Shown here piece after piece: positions 1 to 8,491 of a DNA stretch of 64,000 bases. The notes below the pieces were generated by a model. That model had not been told where the DNA came from and did no database searches. It saw only the letters and a list, made by a program, of their open reading frames with translations. Source of the DNA: Sphaerochaeta sp032144095 (GTDB lineage: Bacteria; Spirochaetota; Spirochaetia; Sphaerochaetales; Sphaerochaetaceae); contig NZ_JAVSNJ010000002.1 of the NCBI RefSeq assembly GCF_032144095.1, positions 62,001-126,000 of the forward strand, given 5' to 3'. The position numbers were made by a program, and so were the translations under genes. Within the stretch, counting starts at the first letter, position 1. Each line of letters starts with the position of its first letter.

Positions 1-127
1 ATTGACACTTGAAGAGGTGGGACTGTATTTTGAAGTAACCAGAGAACGCATCAGGCAGATCGAGGCCAAGGCGCTCAGAAGGTTGCGTCACCCAAAGCGC
101 AGCAGGAAATTGAAGGATTTCATTTGA
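1..127 (+). CDS. rpoD: RNA polymerase sigma-70 factor, 3' end only
   Basis: Only the last 41 codons lie in the window; the frame is open from base 2 to the TGA at 125-127. The peptide contains the region 4.2 helix-turn-helix that reads the -35 element, with the hallmark VTRERIRQIEAKALRRLRHP followed by a short basic tail. This wording is typical of primary sigma factors (RpoD/SigA), although an alternative group 2 sigma cannot be excluded from so little sequence. The next gene starts 16 bases downstream on the same strand, so the two are probably co-transcribed. Confidence 0.85.
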   Translation, partial: LTLEEVGLYFEVTRERIRQIEAKALRRLRHPKRSRKLKDFI

Positions 128-143
128 TAGATAGCAGGAGAGG

Positions 144-965
144 ATGATGGAAGAAGCAGAAGTTTTCGCAAGACTCAACCAATTGCAGGAGGATCTCACC
201 GCTAGGTTCTCCCTTGAGGACGAGATTGTCAAGTTACCAAGGGATTTGAAAGTCAAGCAAGAGTTGCTGGACAAGATCAACAAGGAATATATCGAGGAAA
301 ATGACCGGAGTGAAACTGCGAAACAGGAGCTGAAAAGTCTCAAGATCCAGTATGACGACTCTGTTCGTGCTCGTGAGAATTCTGAAAAGCAGATGGAGTT
401 GATCACTACCCAACGTGAATTTGAAGCCTTGGAGAAAGAGATCAAGGACGCTGCATCCAAAGAGCAGAGCCTGCTCAAGCAGGTACATGCCAAGGAAAAG
501 CAGGTTCATGAGTTTGGTGAGAGCCTTACCGAGAAAGAGCAGTTGATGAACCTCCAGCAGAGCGAAGTTGATTCAGAGTCCAGCAAGATCGAAGCCTTGC
601 TTGCTGAAAAAAATACTGCACTCTCCGCTTTGGAGATCAAATGCAACTCCTACATTGGTGCCGATATTACAGAGGACCTGTACAACAAGTTCTGCAACAT
701 CGTGAAGAACAAGAAAGGCAAGGGTATTGTACCTGTCCATGGTCTTGTTTGTCAGGGTTGTCATATTGTGCTTCCTGTACAGTTTGTCAATGACGTGCGT
801 AGTGAGAAGCAGATAGATTTCTGCCCGTACTGCAGCCGTATCCTCTTCTATGAGGACGTTGACGGTGCTGAAGACCAGTTCGGCAAAAGCATCGATGATG
901 GTGATTTCGAGGAAGGCAGTCTTTCTGACTTTGTCGACAGCAGCGAATTCGACGATTTGCTCTAG
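144..965 (+). CDS. Coiled-coil protein with C-terminal C4 zinc ribbon (DUF164-type)
   Basis: This 273-residue protein has two parts. Residues 1-180 are charged heptad-like sequence rich in E, K, Q and L, predicted to form a long coiled-coil hairpin. Residues 200-233 form a zinc ribbon with one CxxC pair (CQGC) and a second (CPYC) about 25 residues later. The tail is acidic. The architecture matches the widespread C4-type zinc-ribbon coiled-coil family (CT398/DUF164), often linked to envelope or sigma-factor biology but without an agreed biochemical role. An AGGAGAGG ribosome site lies directly upstream. Two tandem ATGs (144, 147) are available and the second has the better spacing. It sits between a sigma factor gene and rnpB. 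Confidence 0.85.
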   Translation: MMEEAEVFARLNQLQEDLTARFSLEDEIVKLPRDLKVKQELLDKINKEYIEENDRSETAKQELKSLKIQYDDSVRARENSEKQMELITTQREFEALEKEIKDAASKEQSLLKQVHAKEKQVHEFGESLTEKEQLMNLQQSEVDSESSKIEALLAEKNTALSALEIKCNSYIGADITEDLYNKFCNIVKNKKGKGIVPVHGLVCQGCHIVLPVQFVNDVRSEKQIDFCPYCSRILFYEDVDGAEDQFGKSIDDGDFEEGSLSDFVDSSEFDDLL

Positions 966-978
966 GGTTTGGATTTGT

Positions 979-1313
979 AAGGCAAGCTAGATGATCGCGG
1001 GCGGTCGCAAGACCGCTTGAGGAAAGTCCGGGCTCCATAGGACATGACGCCGGGTAACACCCGGGAGCGGTAACGCTATAGAAAGCACCACAGAAAATAT
1101 ACCGCCGGTTTACCGGTAAGGGTGAAATGGTGGGGTAAGAGCCCACCGCATCGCTGGCAACAGGGATGGCATGGTAAGCCTCGTCAGGAGCAAGACCAAG
1201 CAGCAGGTTGGGCTGTCCGCCTTTAGCCTGCGGGTCGGTTGCTGCAATCCATTGGTAACAATGGGTGTGGATAGATGATCATCATAAACAGAACCCGGCT
1301 TATTGCTTGCCTT
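979..1313 (+). ncRNA. rnpB: RNase P RNA, bacterial type A
   Basis: This is the catalytic RNA of RNase P, which removes 5' leaders from pre-tRNAs. The conserved core is recognisable: GAGGAAAGTCCGGGCTCC at about 1018-1035, the ACAGAAA element near 1090, GGTAAGGGTGAAA near 1116, AGAGCCCACCGCATC near 1138, and the 3' signature ATAGATGATCATC near 1271. The ends are set by the P1 helix: GGCAAGC at 981-987 pairs with GCTTGCC at 1305-1311, followed by a run of T. The exact ends are uncertain by a few bases. The RNA starts about 14 bases after the zinc-ribbon gene, so its promoter would lie inside that gene or it is cut from a longer transcript. Confidence 0.95.
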
Positions 1314-1318
1314 TTTTT
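1305..1318 (+). terminator. T-run after rnpB P1 helix
   Basis: The closing P1 helix of RNase P RNA is followed at once by seven T residues (1312-1318). The helix itself may therefore act as the intrinsic terminator stem. The next start codon is 24 bases beyond the T-run. Confidence 0.5.
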
Positions 1319-1341
1319 AGATAACCATGGGAGAATAGCGT

Positions 1342-2112
1342 ATGCAAAGAAACAGAACTCTTGCGTATTTGCTCTTCTCCCTTTTTTTGTTGCTTGCCTC
1401 TTGTGGGATTTCTCCTGCTCCTGGGTTTTCAAGACTGGCAGATGGGGGCAAGTTTGCCGAACTGGAACAGAAGAGTGCAAAGGCCCTTTCCAAAAGGATT
1501 GAAGCTGAGACCCTCTACTATAGGGCAGTGGCCTTGGAGGGATTGGCAAGGCATGATGAGGCCTTTCATCTCCTTTCCTTGTATTTTGCCATGGCATCGG
1601 CTAAGGATGCCAATCTGGTTGTTGCCCACCGGCTGATGTGCCGCGTTGCCACCGAGGCAAAAGAACCTGAAAAGGTCCTTTCTAGTGCACGCTGGCTGGA
1701 CTCCCTCTCCCTTTTGGAGAGGGAACAGGTCGAGCTCTACTACCAGGCCTTGTTGATGACAGGCAATGTCGATGAGGCTACCACCATCTTTACCAGATTC
1801 CTGAAGGATACGATAGAACCGGTTGCCTATGCCAGGATGTTGCTTGCCTCAGAAGCCGAGGAAAAAAAAGTGGTTGAGGCGTTCTCCTTTCTGCATCCCC
1901 TTGAGCAACTTACATTGATACAAAGCTCTGCTTCTGATACTGTTTCACCTGAGAGAGCCAAATTCTTGCTCTCCCTTGCAATCCCCCTGGAAGCGGCTAT
2001 CACGGACTCTTCATATACGGTTCAGGTATATGGGTTGCTTGCTGACCTCTATGGATATGCAGATTTGCGGGTCCAGGCAAGGAAATATAGTACCCTTGCA
2101 CAGAATTTATAG
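1342..2112 (+). CDS. Lipoprotein with helical (TPR-like) repeats
   Basis: The protein has 256 residues. It begins with a clear lipoprotein signal: a basic MQRNR start, a hydrophobic stretch, and the lipobox LLASC with the acylated Cys near residue 22. The mature part is helical, with paired segments resembling tetratricopeptide repeats (for example AETLYYRAVALEGLARHDEA and VELYYQALLMTGNVDEA). No catalytic motif is visible. It is probably anchored to the inner or outer membrane and acts as a scaffold or assembly factor, but the substrate is unknown. It lies 13 bases upstream of the radical SAM gene on the same strand. Confidence is high that it is a gene and low for function. Confidence 0.8.
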   Translation: MQRNRTLAYLLFSLFLLLASCGISPAPGFSRLADGGKFAELEQKSAKALSKRIEAETLYYRAVALEGLARHDEAFHLLSLYFAMASAKDANLVVAHRLMCRVATEAKEPEKVLSSARWLDSLSLLEREQVELYYQALLMTGNVDEATTIFTRFLKDTIEPVAYARMLLASEAEEKKVVEAFSFLHPLEQLTLIQSSASDTVSPERAKFLLSLAIPLEAAITDSSYTVQVYGLLADLYGYADLRVQARKYSTLAQNL

Positions 2113-2125
2113 GAAGAAGGTAGTG

Positions 2126-4606
2126 ATGAATACGTTTGATATGATCAAGGACGATCTTTTATTGATACAGAACCCCTCACGCTATACAGGCGGTGAGTTC
2201 CATTACGGGGAGAAGGATTTTGACAAGGCCATATTCCATACGGCAATGTGCTTTCCTGACCTCTATGAGATAGGGATGAGCAACAATGCCGTGAGGATTC
2301 TCTACGACCTGCTCAACAGGATGGACGAAGTCTACTGTGACCTCGTGTTCTCTGTCGCGCATGATTTTGAGGCTCTTCTGAGACAACGGAACCTCCCTCT
2401 CTTTACCATGGAGAAATCCATCCCCCTCAATGAGCTGGACCTGTTGAACATCTCCATCGGCTATGAGCTGTGTGCAACAAACATCCTGCAGGTATTGGAG
2501 CTTGGAGGCCTGTCATTGCGGACAGCAGACCGTAAGGAGAGTGACCCAGTGGTCATCTGTGGAGGCCCTGCAGCAACCAATCCACTGCCGTTCTCTCCCT
2601 TTGTCGATTTTGTCTACATAGGGGAGGCTGAAGGAGGGCTACAGGAGCTGGTCCAGATCATGGTCGAGGGAAAGAAGCAGGGCTTCACCCGATCACAGCA
2701 GATCGAAGCCCTCAAGGATTTTGATGCCCTTTGGTATCCTGGAAAAAAGAGTGCCAGACGAAGGGTTGATACAACCTTTGCAACCGATATCGGCCATGTA
2801 TTCCACCATTATGTCGTTCCAAACTTCAAGGTAACCCAGGACAATGGGGTGGTGGAGATCATGCGCGGCTGTCCTAACAGCTGCCGTTTCTGCCATGCAG
2901 GCCAGTTCTACAAGCCCTACAGGCAGAAGACCTATGAGACCATCAGAAAGCAGGTCGCCCAGAATGTCTATGACTTTGGGTTCAGGGAGGTGACACTGTC
3001 CTCACTTTCCAGTGGCGACCACCCCTACATCAAGGAGATCATCGAAAACCTCCATACCGAATTTGGTGCCGACCATGTCTCATTCTCCCTTCCTAGCCTC
3101 AAGGTAAACTCCTTTTCCCTGGGTATCCTTGAGCAGCTGTCCGAAGTACGCAAAAGTGGCCTTACCTTCGCCATTGAGACTCCAGTGGAAAGCTGGCAGC
3201 TTGCCATGAACAAGCCTGTTCCCCTCGACCAGGTGATAGCCATTGCGAAGGAAGCCAAGAGCAGGGGGTGGAGACTTGCCAAATTCTACTTCATGATAGG
3301 GCTTCCCTTCGTGGATCGGGAACGGGAAAACCAGGCGATCGTAGACTACCTGAGCGAGGTCTATGAAGCGAGCCACATCAACATGAACATCAATATCGGA
3401 ACCTTCATTCCCAAGGCCCACACCCCGTTCCAATGGGCCCAGCAGCTTACACCCCAGCAGTCCTATGAACAACTCTCTGCCCTCAAGAGGAGTATCCAGG
3501 AGAGGATCCGGGGTTGTAAGGTCAGCTACCATGAACCCAACATCAGTTTTTTTGAAGGGCTCATCAGCCGTGGGGACCAGCGCTATGCATCCATCATCGA
3601 GAGTGCCTACCAAAAGGGATGCAGACTTGATGCCTGGGATGAGCACTTCAGGGCCGATCTCTGGCAGGAGGCGATTGACGAGGCCGACTACGATCCTACC
3701 GAGGCGATTTTCAAGCCACTGTCGTTGGAAGAGGAGCTCCCCTGGGACTCTGTCTCCCTACGGGTAAGCAAGAAGTTCCTGAAAGAGGAGTTTGAGCAGG
3801 CCAAGAGCCTGTTGCTCACCGAGCGCTGTCTACCCGAGTGTGACCACCTCTGTGGAGTGTGCAACAAGAACATCGAAGTAACCGATACTGAATACCAGGA
3901 CCCTCTCATGGAGGATCTGAAAAGCTCGGGTGAAAAGATTGTGGCAAGGGTCCTCCCTGTCTATCCTCCCAAGCAGGTCATCATCACCTACAGGAGAGTT
4001 GGGCGATCGCTGTTCATAAGCCACATCAATGCGATGAGGAACTTTGAGATGTCCTTCCAGAGAAGTGGGCTGAACCTGCAGTTTACCCAAGGATACAACC
4101 CCAAACCCAAGCTGGAGTTTGTGAATCCTCTTGCCGTTGGTGTCAGTGGGGAGAACGAGGTGATGCTCGCAGAGCTGATGATCCCCCAGGAGATGAGTGA
4201 AGAGCAGGTAAAACAGCAGCTGCAGAAGAGCCTGAACGAAGGGTATGAGCTGAAGAAGGTGCTATTCCTCGACCTAGGCAAGAAATTTACCCTTGCAAAG
4301 TTCATCAAGGGAAGCATCTACCTCATAGATACCCAGAAGAGCCATGAGTATGAACAGATCCTTCGCTCCTTCATTCCCAAGAACAATGATGAGCTCCAGG
4401 TTATCCAGAAGGGGGAGTATCTCTACGAGGTTCGTATTGCCGGTGAGAAGAACATGGTAAAAACCATATTCGGGACCGAGACTGACAAGTTCACCATTGC
4501 TTCGCAGCTGAATATCCGACGTACCAGCGTCTGTGCTGGAACCTGGGAGGAGGACTATGTCCAGTTCTTCAGCAGGAAGATGGCCGAATACCAGAGCAGC
4601 CTGTAA
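2126..4606 (+). CDS. Radical SAM protein with B12-binding-like N-terminus fused to DUF2344 (TIGR03960/TIGR03936 type)
   Basis: 826 residues counted from the ATG at 2126, which follows AGGAAGAAGG. An upstream in-frame extension into the lipoprotein gene is unlikely to be translated. The first 200 residues resemble the cobalamin-binding-like region of TIGR03960 radical SAM enzymes. The 4Fe-4S/SAM motif CPNSCRFC sits near residues 250-257. A second cysteine cluster, CDHLCGVC, lies near 571-578. The last 210 residues match DUF2344, beginning about RRVGRSLFISHINAMRNFE. In many Firmicutes the two halves are separate neighbouring genes, often near the RNase G and L21/L27 genes. The reaction is unknown; a tRNA or rRNA modification role has been suggested from context. 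Confidence 0.9.
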   Translation: MNTFDMIKDDLLLIQNPSRYTGGEFHYGEKDFDKAIFHTAMCFPDLYEIGMSNNAVRILYDLLNRMDEVYCDLVFSVAHDFEALLRQRNLPLFTMEKSIPLNELDLLNISIGYELCATNILQVLELGGLSLRTADRKESDPVVICGGPAATNPLPFSPFVDFVYIGEAEGGLQELVQIMVEGKKQGFTRSQQIEALKDFDALWYPGKKSARRRVDTTFATDIGHVFHHYVVPNFKVTQDNGVVEIMRGCPNSCRFCHAGQFYKPYRQKTYETIRKQVAQNVYDFGFREVTLSSLSSGDHPYIKEIIENLHTEFGADHVSFSLPSLKVNSFSLGILEQLSEVRKSGLTFAIETPVESWQLAMNKPVPLDQVIAIAKEAKSRGWRLAKFYFMIGLPFVDRERENQAIVDYLSEVYEASHINMNINIGTFIPKAHTPFQWAQQLTPQQSYEQLSALKRSIQERIRGCKVSYHEPNISFFEGLISRGDQRYASIIESAYQKGCRLDAWDEHFRADLWQEAIDEADYDPTEAIFKPLSLEEELPWDSVSLRVSKKFLKEEFEQAKSLLLTERCLPECDHLCGVCNKNIEVTDTEYQDPLMEDLKSSGEKIVARVLPVYPPKQVIITYRRVGRSLFISHINAMRNFEMSFQRSGLNLQFTQGYNPKPKLEFVNPLAVGVSGENEVMLAELMIPQEMSEEQVKQQLQKSLNEGYELKKVLFLDLGKKFTLAKFIKGSIYLIDTQKSHEYEQILRSFIPKNNDELQVIQKGEYLYEVRIAGEKNMVKTIFGTETDKFTIASQLNIRRTSVCAGTWEEDYVQFFSRKMAEYQSSL

Positions 4607-4651
4607 GCAGAAGCGCCTCGTTTGAGGTGGGTTCAGGAGCAAAACAAACCA

Positions 4652-4688
4652 GAGGCCATCAGGATGGACATTCCATCGTGATGGCCTC
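4652..4688 (-). terminator. Long hairpin between convergent genes
   Basis: GAGGCCATCA (4652-4661) pairs with TGATGGCCTC (4679-4688). Inside it GATGG (4663-4667) pairs with CCATC (4673-4677), giving about 15 base pairs with one mismatch and a 5-base loop. On the minus strand it is followed by a T-rich stretch (TCTGGTTTGTTTTG), so it most likely ends the transporter transcript. It may also slow polymerase coming from the radical SAM gene. Confidence 0.7.
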
Positions 4689-4717
4689 CCGCTTTGTAGA
4701 GGAATTCCGATCGAAGA

Positions 4718-6706
4718 CTAGGAAACAGGGTTTCCGATGTGGCAGTTGTAGTAGTGGGTATCACTGATCCTCACCAACGGCGGATACTGCTCTTCACAGA
4801 TCTTGCCGACCTGCTTGTGGCACCTTCCTGCAAAAGGACACCCCTTGGGTTTCTTTGCAGGATCGGGCAGTCCTCCCTCCAGACGGATCGGTTCCCTTTG
4901 CTTGGTCGGGTCCACTTCCGGCATGGCTGAGAGCAGTGCCTCCGTGTAGGGATGGAAGGGTGGTTGCATCACCTCATCTCGCTTGCCGAACTCACAGATC
5001 TTTCCTGCATACATCACCATGATCGTATCACTGATATAGTTTACCACATTCAGGTCATGGGAGATGAAAAGGTAGGTCACCTCACTGTCATGCTGCAAAT
5101 CGTTGAGCAGGTTAAGCACCGATGCCTGGACCGAAACGTCTAGGGCACTGGTGGGTTCATCGCAGACGATCATCTTGGGGGATATGGAGAGGGCCCTGGC
5201 GATGGCTACACGCTGTTGCTCACCTCCAGACAGCTGGTTAGGTTTCTTAGCAAGATACTCGCCGCCTAGGTCCACCTTGTGCAGCAGCGAAACGATGGTC
5301 TTCCTCCGTTCCTCTCTGTCATTGATGTGCAATAGGCGCTTCATCGGCCTACCGATGATCTGTTCGACAGTATGGGATGGGTTGAGGCTCCTCCCTGGGT
5401 TTTGGAATATCAGCTGGATGTCCTTCAGTGTTTCTGCATCACGTTTTTTCCATCCAATGGTGATGTCCTTCTTGTCGAAGGTCATTTTGCCTTTTGTAGG
5501 CTTGTACAGCCCGGCTACCATGTGGCCTGTAGTAGACTTGCCACATCCTGACTCACCGACAATACCCATCACTGTCCCTCCATCGACGGTTACATCGACT
5601 CCATTGACAGCGTAGATCTTTCTCCTGCTTCCATATACCTTGTGCAGATTTTCAATCTCCAGGATATTCTTGTTTTGCTTGGAGACGGCACTGCGCACCC
5701 GAGGTATCCGTTTTTTCTGGAGGGTCTCCTCGATGTCCTGGGCATATGCGCGGTCACAGGCTGCCCTATGGTCATCCTGTATCGCCCTCATCCCATAGTT
5801 TGCCTCACAGGTTTCGTTTCGTGCGTCACAACGGTCGGCGTAGGGGCATCCCCCCTCTATCAGGCCACGACGACGTACATACCCCTTGATGGTGTTGAGC
5901 TTGGTATTCTCCTTGACAACGCCACCACGTGGCATGCAGTTGATCAGAGCCCTGGTATAGGGGTGGCTGGGTTGCTCGAAGATCTGGGCCTTTGGTCCCT
6001 CTTCGACAATTTCCCCGTTGTACATGACCACAATCTTTTCAGAGACCTTGTTGATGACCCCCATATCGTGTGAGATATAGATGAGTGACATGTTCAGCTG
6101 GTCCTTCAGTTTCTTTATGGAATCGAGGATGACAGCCTCGGTTGTCACATCTAGGGCTGTGGTCGGTTCATCCAGGATCATGATGTCAGGCTTGCAGAGG
6201 ATTGCCATGGCGATGCAGATCCTCTGTTGGATACCGCCGCTTATCTGGTGGGGGTATCGTTTGGCAGTTCCCTTGGGATCGCCTATGTTCATCATCTCCA
6301 GTGCCTTCAGGGTTGCTTTCCTCGCCTGGGCCTTGCCCAGCTTTTGGTGGAAGATCCCCACCTCATCAAGCTGGAACCCAATGGTAAGGGATGGGTTGAG
6401 GCTGGTGGAGGGATTTTGGAAAACCATGGCGATACGGTTTCCCCGGACCCTCCCCATCTCGGCTTCACTTTTTTCCATGAGGTTCTCACCCTTGAAGGTG
6501 ATGGTTCCGTCCATCTGGGCATTGGGTGCCAGATAGCGCATGATGGAGAAGGCTAGGGTAGATTTTCCACAACCCGATTCCCCGATGATCCCAATGGATT
6601 CATTGGTTCCAAGGTAGAGCGATACATCACGTACCGCAGAGAAGGAGCCTTCAAAAGTATTGTATTGGACATTCAGGTGTTCAAGTTCCAGTATATTATC
6701 GTTCAT
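4718..6706 (-). CDS. Oligopeptide-type ABC transporter, two fused ATPase domains (OppD-OppF type)
   Basis: This is the energy-coupling part of a peptide/nickel-class importer. Two complete ATPases are joined in one 662-residue chain. Domain 1 has Walker A GESGCGKST (about 42-50), signature ISGGIQQR and Walker B ILDEPTTALD. Domain 2 has another GESGCGKST (about 385-395), signature LSGGEQQR and Walker B VCDEPTSALD. Each half ends in the cysteine-containing OppD/F C-terminal segment (CPYADRC, CPFAGRC). I chose the ATG at 6706 because AAGGT lies 8 bases upstream; an ATG at 6727 would add seven residues. It overlaps the preceding permease gene by 11 bases. In most species OppD and OppF are separate genes. 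Confidence 0.93.
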   Translation of the reverse strand: MNDNILELEHLNVQYNTFEGSFSAVRDVSLYLGTNESIGIIGESGCGKSTLAFSIMRYLAPNAQMDGTITFKGENLMEKSEAEMGRVRGNRIAMVFQNPSTSLNPSLTIGFQLDEVGIFHQKLGKAQARKATLKALEMMNIGDPKGTAKRYPHQISGGIQQRICIAMAILCKPDIMILDEPTTALDVTTEAVILDSIKKLKDQLNMSLIYISHDMGVINKVSEKIVVMYNGEIVEEGPKAQIFEQPSHPYTRALINCMPRGGVVKENTKLNTIKGYVRRRGLIEGGCPYADRCDARNETCEANYGMRAIQDDHRAACDRAYAQDIEETLQKKRIPRVRSAVSKQNKNILEIENLHKVYGSRRKIYAVNGVDVTVDGGTVMGIVGESGCGKSTTGHMVAGLYKPTKGKMTFDKKDITIGWKKRDAETLKDIQLIFQNPGRSLNPSHTVEQIIGRPMKRLLHINDREERRKTIVSLLHKVDLGGEYLAKKPNQLSGGEQQRVAIARALSISPKMIVCDEPTSALDVSVQASVLNLLNDLQHDSEVTYLFISHDLNVVNYISDTIMVMYAGKICEFGKRDEVMQPPFHPYTEALLSAMPEVDPTKQREPIRLEGGLPDPAKKPKGCPFAGRCHKQVGKICEEQYPPLVRISDTHYYNCHIGNPVS

Positions 6707-7526
6707 GAATGAGTACCTTGCTGACAAAGTCAGAGAAAATCGAGATTGCTATGACCAGGGAGGCGATTGCAAGGGCTGGGAACAGGACAGCCCAAGGTGC
6801 CTGGGATATGATAGATTTATTTTCAATGACCATCATTCCCCAGTCAGGGGTGGGTGGTTGCAAACCGACCCCCAAAAAGCCCAGTGATGCGACCATCATG
6901 ATCGAATAGGCAAACCGTGCGGTTGCCTCGACGATGATCGGCCCGGTTGTGTTGGGGAGGATCTCGACAAACATGATGTAGAGGTGGCTTTCTCCCCGTA
7001 TCCGGGCGCTGGATACATACTCCTGGTTCTTTTCGGTAAGGAGGACTCCTCTTGAGACCCTCGCGGTTGCGGGTATGAATGCAATGGATACGATGAGCGT
7101 CAGGGTAATGATGCTAGAGTCCCCGAGGATGCCCAGAACCACCATGGAGAGAACCAAGGGAGGAATGGCCATCAGGATGTCCATCGCACGAAGGAAGGCA
7201 GCATCGACCTTACCGGAAAAGTACCCGGCAACAAAGCCGAGGAGAACTCCCAGGATTGTGGAAAAGATAGAGGTCATCAGGGCAACGGTGAGGATCGAGC
7301 GACTGCCATATACTATCCTGGCCAGTATGTCTCGGCCCATGTTGTCCGTACCCAGCAGATGTCCATATAACCCAGGGGCTGTCATCTGATGGTTTGAGTC
7401 CATTGCAGTATGGGTATAGTTGACCAGTACAGGGCCAAACATGGCGACCACTATCCAGAGCAACAAAACAGTGATGCCAACTATGGCAAGGGGGTATTTT
7501 TTTAGCTGGTAGAAGAAATATTTCAT
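6696..7526 (-). CDS. Oligopeptide-type ABC transporter permease, DppC/OppC family
   Basis: A 276-residue inner-membrane subunit. It starts with one N-terminal membrane helix (LAIVGITVLLLWIVVAMFGPVL), then a periplasmic loop containing LGTDNMGRDILARIVYGSR, the usual OppC fingerprint, then about five further helices. The coupling (EAA-like) loop that contacts the ATPases is around GESHLYIMFVEILPN. Length and order are standard for the family. The gene overlaps the upstream permease by four bases (ATGA), which implies translational coupling, and overlaps the downstream ATPase gene by 11. Confidence 0.93.
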   Translation of the reverse strand: MKYFFYQLKKYPLAIVGITVLLLWIVVAMFGPVLVNYTHTAMDSNHQMTAPGLYGHLLGTDNMGRDILARIVYGSRSILTVALMTSIFSTILGVLLGFVAGYFSGKVDAAFLRAMDILMAIPPLVLSMVVLGILGDSSIITLTLIVSIAFIPATARVSRGVLLTEKNQEYVSSARIRGESHLYIMFVEILPNTTGPIIVEATARFAYSIMMVASLGFLGVGLQPPTPDWGMMVIENKSIISQAPWAVLFPALAIASLVIAISIFSDFVSKVLIHER

Positions 7527-8491
7527 TTCTGACCTCCTTGTAACCTGACCCTGGGGTTGAGGTAACTGTACAGAATGTCAGTTACCATGGTGGAAAGGGA
7601 GAAGATGATGGTGATCAACAACACGCATGCCTCGATAAGAGGTACGTCCCGTGTCTTGATGGCTGTCATCAAAAGAGACCCCATACCAGGATATCCAAAG
7701 AGAGTTTCCACAACGACCAGTCCCCCAAAGAGCCAGCCCATGTTCATCCCTATGATGGTGATTGTCGGCAGGAGGGCATTCTTCAGGGCATGCCTGAAAA
7801 TTACATACCTTGTAGGCATCCCCTTCAGTATTGCCGCCCTTACATAATCGGAGTGCATTACCTGAATCATGGAGGAGCGCTGCATCCTGGAGATATAGCC
7901 GAACATGACAAACGTGACCGAAAGGGCAGGCATTACCAAAATCTCCAGGTTGCTGAATAGGCTCTCCCCAATGGGAATGACACTTACAATGGGCAACCAT
8001 TTTAGCTGGACACCAAAGATGGAGATGAGAAATACCCCGGAAACAAACTCGGGCAGGGCCATGGTGGCCAGGCCAAAGAATGAGATGATCGAATCTGTCT
8101 TCGATTTTTCCTTAACCCCAGCTAGAACCCCGAAGATCATGGAAAGGGGGACAAAGATCAAAAATGCGGTAAGGGCGAGAATCATAGAGTGTCCGACCCG
8201 ACGCCAGAGTATCGAATTGATCGACACGCCCTGCATGTAGATTGATTCTCCCAGATCCCCGGTAACGACACCTCCAACCCAGCGTGCATACCGCAGGAGA
8301 ACCGGGTCATTCAAGCCCCGGGCCTCTCGTAGGGCATGGACTGCCTCATCGGTAGCACTCTGTCCCAAAATCATCTGGGCAACATCTCCTGGCATGATTT
8401 CGACCAGCATGAAAATGATAAGTGACATTACGGCTAGGGTCACCAGCAGTGACCCTAGCCTACGAATGATAATGCTCAGTGTTCTATTCAT
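7523..8491 (-). CDS. Oligopeptide-type ABC transporter permease, DppB/OppB family
   Basis: 322 residues, six predicted membrane helices. The first helix follows the typical RRLGSLLVTLAVMSLIIFML start, and the periplasmic loop contains LGLNDP-like sequence (ARGLNDPVLLRYARW), both characteristic of OppB/DppB. The EAA loop is KGMPTRYVIFRHALKNALLP. It forms the pore together with the DppC-type subunit encoded next. It overlaps the binding-protein gene by four bases (8488-8491). The transported solute cannot be told from sequence; peptides, nickel or glycans are all used by this family. Confidence 0.93.
   Translation of the reverse strand: MNRTLSIIIRRLGSLLVTLAVMSLIIFMLVEIMPGDVAQMILGQSATDEAVHALREARGLNDPVLLRYARWVGGVVTGDLGESIYMQGVSINSILWRRVGHSMILALTAFLIFVPLSMIFGVLAGVKEKSKTDSIISFFGLATMALPEFVSGVFLISIFGVQLKWLPIVSVIPIGESLFSNLEILVMPALSVTFVMFGYISRMQRSSMIQVMHSDYVRAAILKGMPTRYVIFRHALKNALLPTITIIGMNMGWLFGGLVVVETLFGYPGMGSLLMTAIKTRDVPLIEACVLLITIIFSLSTMVTDILYSYLNPRVRLQGGQK

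Noticed and set aside
787..1146. Open frame antisense to the zinc-ribbon gene and rnpB
   Set aside because: The region is occupied by RNase P RNA with its full conserved core.
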